Assembly: GCA_017472115.1 (NCBI GenBank)
Contig: JAFUQW010000017.1
Coordinates: 1 to 23,744, forward strand
DNA from: Bacteroidales bacterium
GTDB lineage: Bacteria > Bacteroidota > Bacteroidia > Bacteroidales > UBA932
DNA length: 23,744 bases
Direction of reading: 5' to 3'
Under the pieces are notes generated by a model that worked only from the letters and a program-made list of their open reading frames with translations, had not been told where the DNA came from and ran no database searches. The position numbers and the translations under genes are program-made. This document shows positions 1 through 6,983 of this stretch, piece by piece (position 1 is the stretch's first letter; the number at the start of each line of letters is the position of its first letter).

Positions 1-61
1 GCTCAGAATGACAGTTAGTGTAATCATTTATATCGTTACCTTTTCTTTTTATGCAATCGTG

Positions 62-69
62 CAAAGATA
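62..69 (-). promoter_or_regulatory. Candidate leftward TAnnTTTG -7 box
   Basis: The plus strand reads CAAAGATA, which on the minus strand is TATCTTTG and fits the Bacteroidetes -7 consensus TAnnTTTG. It would serve a gene lying to the left of the window. No clear -33 TTTG is visible at the expected distance, so this is only a candidate. Confidence 0.3.
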
Positions 70-111
70 GTAAAAAAATCTTATGCATGAATAGTTCGGG
101 GATTCTTCGGC

Positions 112-202
112 TACGCTTCGCTTCGCTCAGAATGACAGAAGAGTACGCTATGCTTCGCTCGAGGTGACAGAAGACTACGCTTCGCTCGGGGTGACAGAAT
201 AC
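112..202. repeat. Short tandem repeat, three units of about 27-32 bp, running into the tcdA 3' end
   Basis: Three successive units start at 112, 144 and 176. Each has the plan TACGCT, then CTTCGCTC, a variable four to five bases, then TGACAGAA. The first two are 32 bp and the third is about 27 bp. A partial copy, GCTCAGAATGACAG, lies at 1-14, so the family is probably dispersed in this genome. The third unit overlaps the 3' end of the leftward tcdA gene and supplies its last codons and stop. The stretch between 15 and 111 is AT-rich and shows no gene. Confidence 0.75.
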
Positions 203-924
203 TTCATCTGAGCAATCAGATGCTGAACCGCAGCCTGCGCGCACACACATCCGAACACCGCCGGAATATAGGAAATGGTGCCGACCTGCGATTTCTTGTT
301 ACGGTCCTCGCATGGAACGATGGACTCCCTGTCCGGAAGCTCTTCGGAGAAAACCACCTGGAATCCCTTCTTTATACCCATGTATCTCAAACGTTTACGT
401 ACGATATATGCCAGAGGACAATTGAAGGATTTCGAAACATCTGTCAGACGTACCTTGGTGGCATCGAACTTGGCACCGGCTCCCATCGAGGACACAAGCG
501 GAATACCGTTGTCCATACAGTATTTTATCAGATGAAGTTTCGGCGAAAGAGTATCTATCGCATCTATCAGGAAATCAATATCATAACTACCAAGAACATC
601 ACCGGCCTTTTCGGCTTCGAGATATTCCTTCAGTACCACAAGATCAAGTTCGGGATTGATGTCGAGAAGGCGTTCCGCAAGGACATCACATTTCGGACGT
701 CCCACAGTGGAATCCAGAGCGAGCAGCTGACGGTTCTTGTTGGTCAGTGACACATCGTCGCTGTCAAGGATGATGAGATGTCCCACGCCGGCACGGACTA
801 TCATTTCAGCGGCATAGCCACCGACTCCGCCTACGCCTATCACCGCCACTGTGGAATTGCGGAAATGGTCCAGCATTTCCTCACCCACAAGCATTCCTGT
901 TCTTTCCTGCCAGTCGTATATCAT
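175..924 (-). CDS. tcdA: tRNA threonylcarbamoyladenosine dehydratase (ThiF/E1-like), TcdA
   Basis: This 249-residue cytoplasmic enzyme should catalyse the ATP-dependent cyclisation of t6A at tRNA position 37 to ct6A. It has the ThiF/MoeB/E1 fold: the nucleotide-binding glycine loop GVGGVGG at residues 30-36, an NRQ motif at 64-66, the aspartates around 121-124 (DAIDT), and SMGAGAK at 146-152, followed by the family-typical region 160-215. The length is close to the E. coli protein (about 268). The start codon overlaps the stop of mazG in an ATGA, so the two are probably translationally coupled. The last seven residues (SVTPSEA) and the stop are encoded by the tandem repeat at 112-202, so the natural C-terminus appears to have been replaced or extended. 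The core is intact and the enzyme is probably active. Confidence 0.92.
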   Translation of the reverse strand: MIYDWQERTGMLVGEEMLDHFRNSTVAVIGVGGVGGYAAEMIVRAGVGHLIILDSDDVSLTNKNRQLLALDSTVGRPKCDVLAERLLDINPELDLVVLKEYLEAEKAGDVLGSYDIDFLIDAIDTLSPKLHLIKYCMDNGIPLVSSMGAGAKFDATKVRLTDVSKSFNCPLAYIVRKRLRYMGIKKGFQVVFSEELPDRESIVPCEDRNKKSQVGTISYIPAVFGCVCAQAAVQHLIAQMKYSVTPSEA

Positions 925-1739
925 AGTCCTTTTGCCTTTCCCTCGTCCCAGATGGCATCCATCTCGGCAAGCGTCATATCGGTAAGCTTGCGGCCCTGAC
1001 GGATGGTATGCTCTTCAAGATATGTGAAACGACGCTTGAATTTAGCGCAGGTACGTTCCAGAGCCGTGTCCGGATTAAGGCCGTAAAGTCTTGCGGCATT
1101 GACAGTTGCAAAGAGGAAATCGCCCAATTCGTCCTCCGCCCTGTCATATGCGGCAGCCCTTTCCTGATCTGTCTGAGCTGCAGCCATCGCATCAAGCTCG
1201 GCCTGATACTCCCCCATCTCTTCCTTGACCTTGTCCCACACCTGTTCCTTGCATTCCCAGTCAAAGCCGACGCCACGAGCCTTGTCCTGCATACGGTAGG
1301 CCTTGAGAAGCGGCGGCAGACCGTCCGGAACGCCCGAGAGCACCCTCTTGTTGCCGTCCTTCTCCGTTGTCTTGAGCATTTCCCACTGCTTTATGACATC
1401 CTCCGCATCACCGACCTCGGCCGATGAGAACACATGCGGATGACGGTATATCAGCTTGTCGCACAGGAAGTTGATGACGTCAACAATATCAAAATGGCGT
1501 TTCTCCTCACCGATCTTTGCATAGAATATCACATGAAGAAGCACATCTCCAAGTTCCTTTGAAAGTTCCCTTTCCTCACCCTTGAGGATCGCGTCACTGA
1601 GTTCATAAACCTCCTCAATTGTCTGAGGACGGAGGGATTCATTTGTCTGCTTGCGGTCCCACGGACATTTCTCGCGAAGTTCGTCAAGAATGTCGAGGAT
1701 ACGACCGAAAGCCTGCAGTTTTTCTTCTCTTGTATGCAT
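921..1739 (-). CDS. mazG: Nucleoside triphosphate pyrophosphohydrolase MazG
   Basis: This 272-residue protein hydrolyses (d)NTPs to the monophosphates plus pyrophosphate, a housecleaning role in the cytoplasm. Two tandem MazG domains are visible. The N-terminal one has the metal-binding EEVYEL (42-47) and ELGDVLLH (62-69). The C-terminal one has KEEMGEYQAE (172-181) and DELGDFLF (203-210). Length and two-domain layout match E. coli MazG (263). The reading frame is open up to 1772, but I place the start at 1739 (MHTREEKL) because the extra 11 residues are not family-like and the DNA there is AT-rich, like an untranslated leader. The 3' end overlaps tcdA by 4 bp. The gap to the upstream gene is 41 bp with no clear promoter or terminator, so all three leftward genes may share a transcript. 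Confidence 0.93.
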   Translation of the reverse strand: MHTREEKLQAFGRILDILDELREKCPWDRKQTNESLRPQTIEEVYELSDAILKGEERELSKELGDVLLHVIFYAKIGEEKRHFDIVDVINFLCDKLIYRHPHVFSSAEVGDAEDVIKQWEMLKTTEKDGNKRVLSGVPDGLPPLLKAYRMQDKARGVGFDWECKEQVWDKVKEEMGEYQAELDAMAAAQTDQERAAAYDRAEDELGDFLFATVNAARLYGLNPDTALERTCAKFKRRFTYLEEHTIRQGRKLTDMTLAEMDAIWDEGKAKGL

Positions 1740-1780
1740 AATAATGTATTTATAAACAAAATCAAGTTTCACATTGTATT

Positions 1781-2644
1781 TTAGAAAGACATAGTTTCCT
1801 CAGGAGCCTGTGGAATATAAATGCCTTTCTGCTGAGCCTCCATACGTATTTCACGCATTTGCTTCTGTTCATCTCGCAGAGTTTGCCTAACACTTGACTC
1901 TGACGAGCTACCTTTTACAAGACGTAAGCTTTCTAAAGCTGAATTAAAAACATCTACCCATTTCTGATACATTTGCTTATACATTCCTTCTTCACGAGTG
2001 CTTACACCTTCGTTAGAACCAGACGAAGATCCCCCATCATAAGTATTGTTATAAGTAGGAGTATCAGATATATAGATATTATCAAAATTATACGGATCAT
2101 CTTGCATTGCCACCTCTATTAATTCCTCAACCTCAAAGGCATCTAACTCCTCATAGTAATGCCATATATCAGCAGAACCCTTTTCTCTTATGACCAAAGA
2201 ACAATCACTCAAAGCATAGAAATTATTACCATATGACCAGTCAGAACTCTGGCCCCACACATTTATCTTCTGAAACTGTCTAGGATAAATTTCATAGCCA
2301 GAACTAACTTCGTATAAGTCATACTTTTCCGAAAGGATATATGGTTGACCAGTAACGAGATCCGTCATATTGGTCATTTGCACATACCTAGAAGAAAAAG
2401 CTGAAGGTCTCTGATATCTATTAGCATAGGTTTGAGCGTCAGACCATGACCCATGAACTTCTGCGAATCGTTCTCCGTCTACACAAGTGATATAAAAATA
2501 CTTTGAAGAACTTTTAGAATACTTATTTAGTGTTGAACTTGAGTTTGCATTCACCGAATGCGAATACTTAAAAAAACGAACCTCCTGTGCAGTTGCCACT
2601 GACACAAAACAAAAAAACAGTAGTGCAGAAAATAATTTCTTCAT
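1781..2644 (-). CDS. Exported protein of unknown function, AT-rich
   Basis: I do not recognise this 287-residue protein. It opens with a clear Sec signal peptide (MKKLFSALLFFCFVSVATAQ, signal peptidase I site after residue 20 or just before it). Residues 21-190 are rich in Tyr, Phe and Ser, consistent with a beta-rich secreted domain. Residues about 195-215 are a Ser/Gly/Asn linker. Residues 217-275 are charged and likely helical, possibly coiled coil. The frame stays open to 2671, but the start at 2644 is better: it gives the signal peptide directly, and the likely -7 promoter box (2671-2678) would lie over the longer start. The gene looks distinctly more AT-rich than mazG and the CoA-transferase on either side, which hints at horizontal acquisition or different selection. 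Confidence 0.8.
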   Translation of the reverse strand: MKKLFSALLFFCFVSVATAQEVRFFKYSHSVNANSSSTLNKYSKSSSKYFYITCVDGERFAEVHGSWSDAQTYANRYQRPSAFSSRYVQMTNMTDLVTGQPYILSEKYDLYEVSSGYEIYPRQFQKINVWGQSSDWSYGNNFYALSDCSLVIREKGSADIWHYYEELDAFEVEELIEVAMQDDPYNFDNIYISDTPTYNNTYDGGSSSGSNEGVSTREEGMYKQMYQKWVDVFNSALESLRLVKGSSSESSVRQTLRDEQKQMREIRMEAQQKGIYIPQAPEETMSF

Positions 2645-2670
2645 ATAATAACACTTTAACGTAAGTAGCA

Positions 2671-2678
2671 CAAAGTTA
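2671..2678 (-). promoter_or_regulatory. Candidate -7 box for the leftward exported-protein gene
   Basis: The plus strand CAAAGTTA is TAACTTTG on the minus strand, matching TAnnTTTG. It sits 27 bp upstream of the ATG at 2644, giving a short leader. It would exclude the longer start at 2671. No convincing -33 TTTG is seen. Confidence 0.45.
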
Positions 2679-2698
2679 GCAATTCTTCAAAAAATAAC

Positions 2699-2706
2699 TA
2701 TCTTTG
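2699..2706 (+). promoter_or_regulatory. Candidate -7 box for the CoA-transferase gene
   Basis: TATCTTTG matches the Bacteroidetes TAnnTTTG consensus and ends 19 bp before the ATG at 2726. The -33 element is weak. Together with the opposite box at 2671-2678 it makes the 81-bp gap a divergent promoter region. Confidence 0.5.
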
Positions 2707-2725
2707 GCGAGCCAATCACATAATT

Positions 2726-4033
2726 ATGCAAAAAGAGATCAGATATGTTTCGGCGGAAGAAGCCGTCAAGGTCGTAAAATCAGGCGACCATATTCATTTG
2801 AGCAGCGTGGCAAGCGCTCCGAGAGTGCTCATCGACGCACTTTGTGCCAGAGGCGAAGCCGGTGAACTTCAGGATGTCAGGATCCATCACCTTCACACCG
2901 AAGGTCCTGCACCATACACAGATCCGAAATTCAACGGGATATTCTTTCATCAGGCATTCTTCGTTGGAGGCAACGTCCGCAAGAGCGTCCAGGCCGGATA
3001 TTCGGACTATATCCCGGTATTCCTGAGCGAGACACAGAAACTGTACAGATGCGGCGCACTAAGATGTGATGTGGCGATGATCCAGGTATGCCCTCCGGAC
3101 AAGCATGGCTACGTGTCGCTCGGCACTTCTGTTGACGCCACTCTCGCCGCGATAGAATGCGCTGAGACCGTCATCGCAGTGGTGAACCCTAACGTTCCGA
3201 GAGCATGGGGAGACGCCATGATACCGATGGATATGATCGACATATTCGTAGAAGGCAACGAGCCTCTCGAACCTGCTCATTTCAGCGAACCTGACGAGGT
3301 CGAAACCGCCATAGGAAAGCATTGTGCGGCACTCATCGACGATGGGGCATGTCTCCAGATGGGCATCGGAGCCATCCCTAATGCCGTGTTGGCCCAGCTC
3401 GGGAACCACAGGAACCTCGGTGTCCACACGGAAATGTTTGCCGACGGAGTGCTTGAACTCGTCGAGAAAGGAGTCATAAACGGCTCCAACAAGGTGACCG
3501 ACAGAGGCAAGCTCGTATCGACCTTCCTCATGGGTTCTCAGAAGGTATATGACTTCATTGACGACAACCCGATGGTGGCTATGATGGATGTGGGATACAC
3601 CAACGACCCTTATGTGATCGCAAGGAACCCCAAGATGACTGCAATCAACTCTGCAGTACAGATAGACCTTACAGGTCAGGTCTGTGCCGATTCGATAGGC
3701 ACACGTTTCCATTCCGGCGTCGGAGGCCAGGTTGACTTCATCTACGGAGCATCGCTTGCTCCTCAGGGAAAGGCCATCATCGCAATGCCGTCGTGCACAA
3801 AGAAGGGAGGCAGCAAGATAGCACCTGTCATAATCGAAGGAGGCGGAGTGGTCACCACAAGACCTCATGTCCATTACGTCGTGACCGAATACGGTGCGGT
3901 CGATCTGTACGGAAAATCGATGCAGGAACGCGCTAAACTGCTCATAAGCATAGCCCATCCTGACCATCGCGAAGAGCTTGACAGAGCGGCTTTCGAAAGG
4001 TTTGGTCCACACTACCGCAATTTCGACATATAA
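2726..4033 (+). CDS. Acetyl-CoA hydrolase/transferase family CoA-transferase (4-hydroxybutyrate CoA-transferase-like)
   Basis: This 435-residue cytoplasmic enzyme belongs to the family that moves CoA between carboxylic acids (acetate, butyrate, 4-hydroxybutyrate, succinate) through a glutamyl-CoA thioester. The N-terminal domain spans about 1-185 and the C-terminal domain about 270-430. The catalytic Glu is E236 in GVHTEMFADG. The CoA-site glycine motif GVGGQVDF is at 331-338, followed by SCTKKGGSKIAP near 356-367. The length matches AbfT-type enzymes (about 430-440). The actual acyl substrate cannot be read from the sequence; in Bacteroidales a role in fermentative acid production is typical. 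The gene stands alone, with a divergent promoter before it and a hairpin terminator after it. Confidence 0.88.
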   Translation: MQKEIRYVSAEEAVKVVKSGDHIHLSSVASAPRVLIDALCARGEAGELQDVRIHHLHTEGPAPYTDPKFNGIFFHQAFFVGGNVRKSVQAGYSDYIPVFLSETQKLYRCGALRCDVAMIQVCPPDKHGYVSLGTSVDATLAAIECAETVIAVVNPNVPRAWGDAMIPMDMIDIFVEGNEPLEPAHFSEPDEVETAIGKHCAALIDDGACLQMGIGAIPNAVLAQLGNHRNLGVHTEMFADGVLELVEKGVINGSNKVTDRGKLVSTFLMGSQKVYDFIDDNPMVAMMDVGYTNDPYVIARNPKMTAINSAVQIDLTGQVCADSIGTRFHSGVGGQVDFIYGASLAPQGKAIIAMPSCTKKGGSKIAPVIIEGGGVVTTRPHVHYVVTEYGAVDLYGKSMQERAKLLISIAHPDHREELDRAAFERFGPHYRNFDI

Positions 4034-4059
4034 GCCGGATTTCCGACTTTAACATTTTC

Positions 4060-4112
4060 GATTCTCCATCAGAAGATTACGCGTATTTTTGATGGAGAAT
4101 CTTTATTTTTTT
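4060..4112 (+). terminator. Intrinsic terminator after the CoA-transferase
   Basis: A perfect 12-bp inverted repeat, GATTCTCCATCA (4060-4071) and TGATGGAGAATC (4090-4101), encloses an 18-nt loop and is followed by a T-rich tract (TTTATTTTTTT). It separates the CoA-transferase from the eight-gene run downstream. Confidence 0.85.
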
Positions 4113-4121
4113 GTATCTTTG
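4088..4121 (+). promoter_or_regulatory. Promoter for the eight-gene operon (TTTG / TATCTTTG)
   Basis: TATCTTTG at 4114-4121 is a full match to the TAnnTTTG -7 element. A TTTG at 4088-4091, 22 bp upstream, could be the -33 element; it overlaps the right arm of the preceding terminator. The predicted leader to the ATG at 4171 is roughly 45 nt. No other promoter of this type was noticed in the intergenic gaps up to 17723. Confidence 0.6.
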
Positions 4122-4170
4122 CATAGATATACCCATATCTGACAAACAGATTAATAAATAACTAAACGAT

Positions 4171-4779
4171 ATGAAGAAATTATTAGTCATGATTCTGCTG
4201 TTTTTCAGCATTATGACGGCAAATGCCCAGCTGGTCAAGGTGTCTTTCGGCATCAAGGGACAAGGCATCGCCTCACTGATGAACACAGAGATCAAGCCAA
4301 GCACTTATGTCCAGCTTGGTGGTGGCGGCGGAGCCTTCCTCGGAATGAAAGTAGGCAGAGTTATCGGCCTTCAGGTAGAAGGTCTCTACTCGTATCAGAA
4401 TGCGAGTTTCGCTATATCCGACAAGTTAGGAAACAACATCTGGAATTCGACCCAGCAGTATCTTTATGTTCCTGCAGTCCTCCAGCTGTGGTGCGGAAGA
4501 AGTTTCGCCTTCGAATTCGGCTACCAGCAGGCAATCGCACTCTCCGGCACACTGAGCAGTTCAGGTAACGTCAAGGACGACACAGGTATCCTGGATTACG
4601 GAAGTCTTGTAGCAGGCATGAACATCAACATGGGTAAAGTGGCATTCCTGAGCTTCCGCTACACTCATGCGATGCAGTACAGTTATGTGATGTTCAAGGA
4701 TCCGAGCAAATGCATGAGTATGCAGGTAGGACTGGGCTTCAGGTTCTTCACATCAAGAAAATCAGTATTTGTAAAATAA
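4171..4779 (+). CDS. Small outer-membrane beta-barrel-like protein, first gene of the operon
   Basis: This 202-residue protein has a signal peptide (MKKLLVMILLFFSIMTANAQ). The mature part alternates polar and aromatic/hydrophobic residues in strand-length segments, with a glycine-rich turn (GGGGGAF) near residue 51. It ends in a strand-like segment, MQVGLGFRFF, before a short basic tail. This fits the PorT/outer-membrane beta-barrel class of Bacteroidetes proteins, probably eight strands. The function is unknown; family members range from assembly factors to structural proteins. It is 12 bp ahead of the first lipoprotein gene and just behind the promoter at 4088-4121, so it leads the operon and may help secrete or anchor the lipoproteins encoded after it (inference). 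Confidence 0.72.
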   Translation: MKKLLVMILLFFSIMTANAQLVKVSFGIKGQGIASLMNTEIKPSTYVQLGGGGGAFLGMKVGRVIGLQVEGLYSYQNASFAISDKLGNNIWNSTQQYLYVPAVLQLWCGRSFAFEFGYQQAIALSGTLSSSGNVKDDTGILDYGSLVAGMNINMGKVAFLSFRYTHAMQYSYVMFKDPSKCMSMQVGLGFRFFTSRKSVFVK

Positions 4780-4791
4780 AAGCAATCGGAC

Positions 4792-6978
4792 ATGAAAAGA
4801 ATCTGGATAATCATAGCCATAGCGCTTATAGGAGCAACCAACTGCTCCCATCCATATGAGGAGGGCATGACCGGTGCTTTCCCATTCATCGAGCTCATGA
4901 GCGGCACATCCATATCGATGGATGCCGTAGGAAGCCAGACCGGCGTGATAGAGCTCAACACGAACATGCGTATCTCAACCAAGGTTGACTACCCGAATAC
5001 AGCGACATCGGGCAACGGATGGGTGGAAAACGTGACTACCGATGAGGGTGAGAGAGGAGTCGTGACCATCACGTTCAGCCTCAAGGAAAACACAAGAAGA
5101 CAGGACCGCAAGGCAAACATAAACATCCTGGCCGACGGCAAGTCAAGCGGATATGTCATCAGCGTGAATCAGAAAGGATTCGTGATTCAGAGCGGTTCAT
5201 CGAACGTGTATAACGGTGACCTCATCCTTGCGACACAGGATGAAGTTGACAACTGCATCTATACAGACATCAACGGACGCCTGATCATCGGCAAGGAGTA
5301 CGAGAACAGCGACATCAGCAACCTCTCGGCACTCAGCTGCATCAATTCCGTCAGCACAGGACTCGTGGTCATGAACTGCGGCAATCTCAACAGCCTCGGA
5401 GAAATCCAGGACCTCAATGTTCCTTATGTGGAATTCAGAGGAAACGTGACAACAGGACTCATCGGAACATATAACGGCAAGACAAGCAGACTGTTCATCA
5501 ACACGATGACCAATCCTATCCAGGCGTGTACGTTCCTTGGCGGCTATGACGGCATCAAGGAGCTTGAGATCGACAATACTGTCGTAATGAGTCTCGACCA
5601 GATAGAATCCCTATATGCGATACAGACGCTTATCCTGAAGAATGACAGCATATCCCAGCTAAGCAACGACATCCTGTCTCTCACGACCCTGAAGAATCTT
5701 GACCTGACAGACAATCCGCTGCAGAATGTGAACATTCTTGCCGAGATGAAATGGCTCAACAGCCTCGTACTCACAGGCACAAGGCTCACAACTCCTCAGA
5801 TCAGATATCTTGAGGCCATGATGACTGATACCGGCATTACCAAGCTCAATCTCAACGGAGGAAATGCCAATCTTTCGCTCAGCGCCATAGAGACGCAGGT
5901 ATATTCTGCAAGTTTCAGAGCAAACCTGAGCAACATGAATTCATTTGTCGAGGCAGGATATTACATCAGCCTGACTTCGACTCTGGAGCCGCCATCTGAC
6001 AAGTGGAAAAGATTAGAAATAAACGGAATGGGAGCATACGACTTCACCATAAATGCTCTTGAAACAGGAAAGACATATTACATCTGGCTATATGCAATAG
6101 ACAACAACGGCAGCTATTACATTTCAGATATGATTTCTTTCAACACGATACGTATCGACTTCTACAACTTCAGCATGACACCGGTAATACCTGACTTCAT
6201 CAATGAAAGCACAGGCGTAAGTTTCAGCAACATGTACAGTTATGTTGTAAAGACATCTAACGGAGAGAACTGGAGCGAACCTCTCAATATGGAGAAAGCA
6301 ACCAACAGCGACTCATATACTGACGTTGTCATGGAAGGTGTGAATCCGATGTGTTTCCTCATGACCACATCAGCAATGGATGACTTCGCAGCCGGTGCCA
6401 AGGACATTTCAGACTTCGAGACAGCGAGCTGGTTCATCAGAGCCGTAAATCCTGCCGGCGCTGACGAGGACATCGTTGCAGCGACTCTCCGTCATGACTT
6501 CATTGCAGATGTCAAGACTGAAATCAATTTCGAAAGACCGGTTGCCAGACTCAACGTGTCCGTTGACCTCAATGGCAGCATCGGACGCCTTGACGACATA
6601 CGAAATGTGCAGGTATCATTGGAGAACTTCTATGAAGAATATGTATTTGCCGACAACGGCACTTCCGAATACATCTGTTCAAGTCCATACACTTACACAT
6701 TCGGAACAGCGATCGAAGGAGTCAACCATACCCGTGTCGTAAATGTGACAGAAGGCAGACATGTGATGCCACAGATCAAGGATGTGGCGCTCAATGCAAC
6801 AGTATCGCTCACACTTGCCGACGGCACCGTCATGACAAGCACATCAGTGATCGACAGCGACACTACCGTATCAGCCAACAATGTATGCACCCTCACACTC
6901 AATGTCACTCTCAACAGAACGGCAGGAACGTTCACCATCGATGACGTGATATTTTTTGATGACACAATCGAATTCTAA
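4792..6978 (+). CDS. Lipoprotein with BACON, leucine-rich-repeat and fimbrillin-like regions
   Basis: This 728-residue protein is exported as a probable lipoprotein (hydrophobic leader, acylated Cys at residue 18 in ATNC, an imperfect lipobox). Residues about 38-128 resemble a BACON domain, ending in the typical SVNQKGF. Residues about 168-360 form irregular leucine-rich repeats (for example LKNLDLTDNPLQNV at 300-313). Residues about 385-455 look like a fibronectin-III-like sandwich. The C-terminal part (575-728) contains ERPVARLNVSVD, which resembles the R-x-V-A-x-hydrophobic strand common in fimbrillin and FimB/Mfa2-type proteins, but this is a weaker call. No catalytic motif is seen, so an adhesin or surface-binding role is likely. 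The next gene starts 5 bp downstream. Confidence 0.75.
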   Translation: MKRIWIIIAIALIGATNCSHPYEEGMTGAFPFIELMSGTSISMDAVGSQTGVIELNTNMRISTKVDYPNTATSGNGWVENVTTDEGERGVVTITFSLKENTRRQDRKANINILADGKSSGYVISVNQKGFVIQSGSSNVYNGDLILATQDEVDNCIYTDINGRLIIGKEYENSDISNLSALSCINSVSTGLVVMNCGNLNSLGEIQDLNVPYVEFRGNVTTGLIGTYNGKTSRLFINTMTNPIQACTFLGGYDGIKELEIDNTVVMSLDQIESLYAIQTLILKNDSISQLSNDILSLTTLKNLDLTDNPLQNVNILAEMKWLNSLVLTGTRLTTPQIRYLEAMMTDTGITKLNLNGGNANLSLSAIETQVYSASFRANLSNMNSFVEAGYYISLTSTLEPPSDKWKRLEINGMGAYDFTINALETGKTYYIWLYAIDNNGSYYISDMISFNTIRIDFYNFSMTPVIPDFINESTGVSFSNMYSYVVKTSNGENWSEPLNMEKATNSDSYTDVVMEGVNPMCFLMTTSAMDDFAAGAKDISDFETASWFIRAVNPAGADEDIVAATLRHDFIADVKTEINFERPVARLNVSVDLNGSIGRLDDIRNVQVSLENFYEEYVFADNGTSEYICSSPYTYTFGTAIEGVNHTRVVNVTEGRHVMPQIKDVALNATVSLTLADGTVMTSTSVIDSDTTVSANNVCTLTLNVTLNRTAGTFTIDDVIFFDDTIEF

Positions 6979-6983
6979 AGACC

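Noticed and set aside
112..202. Possible CRISPR array
   Set aside because: The units are contiguous and similar throughout, with no unique spacers between constant repeats.
1740..1772. Longer start for MazG (ATG at 1772)
   Set aside because: The 11 added residues are not family-like and are encoded by AT-rich leader-type DNA.
3059..4012. A 317-residue minus-strand open frame inside the CoA-transferase gene
   Set aside because: The plus-strand frame has full family motifs; the opposite frame is His/Arg/Ser-rich with no recognisable domain.
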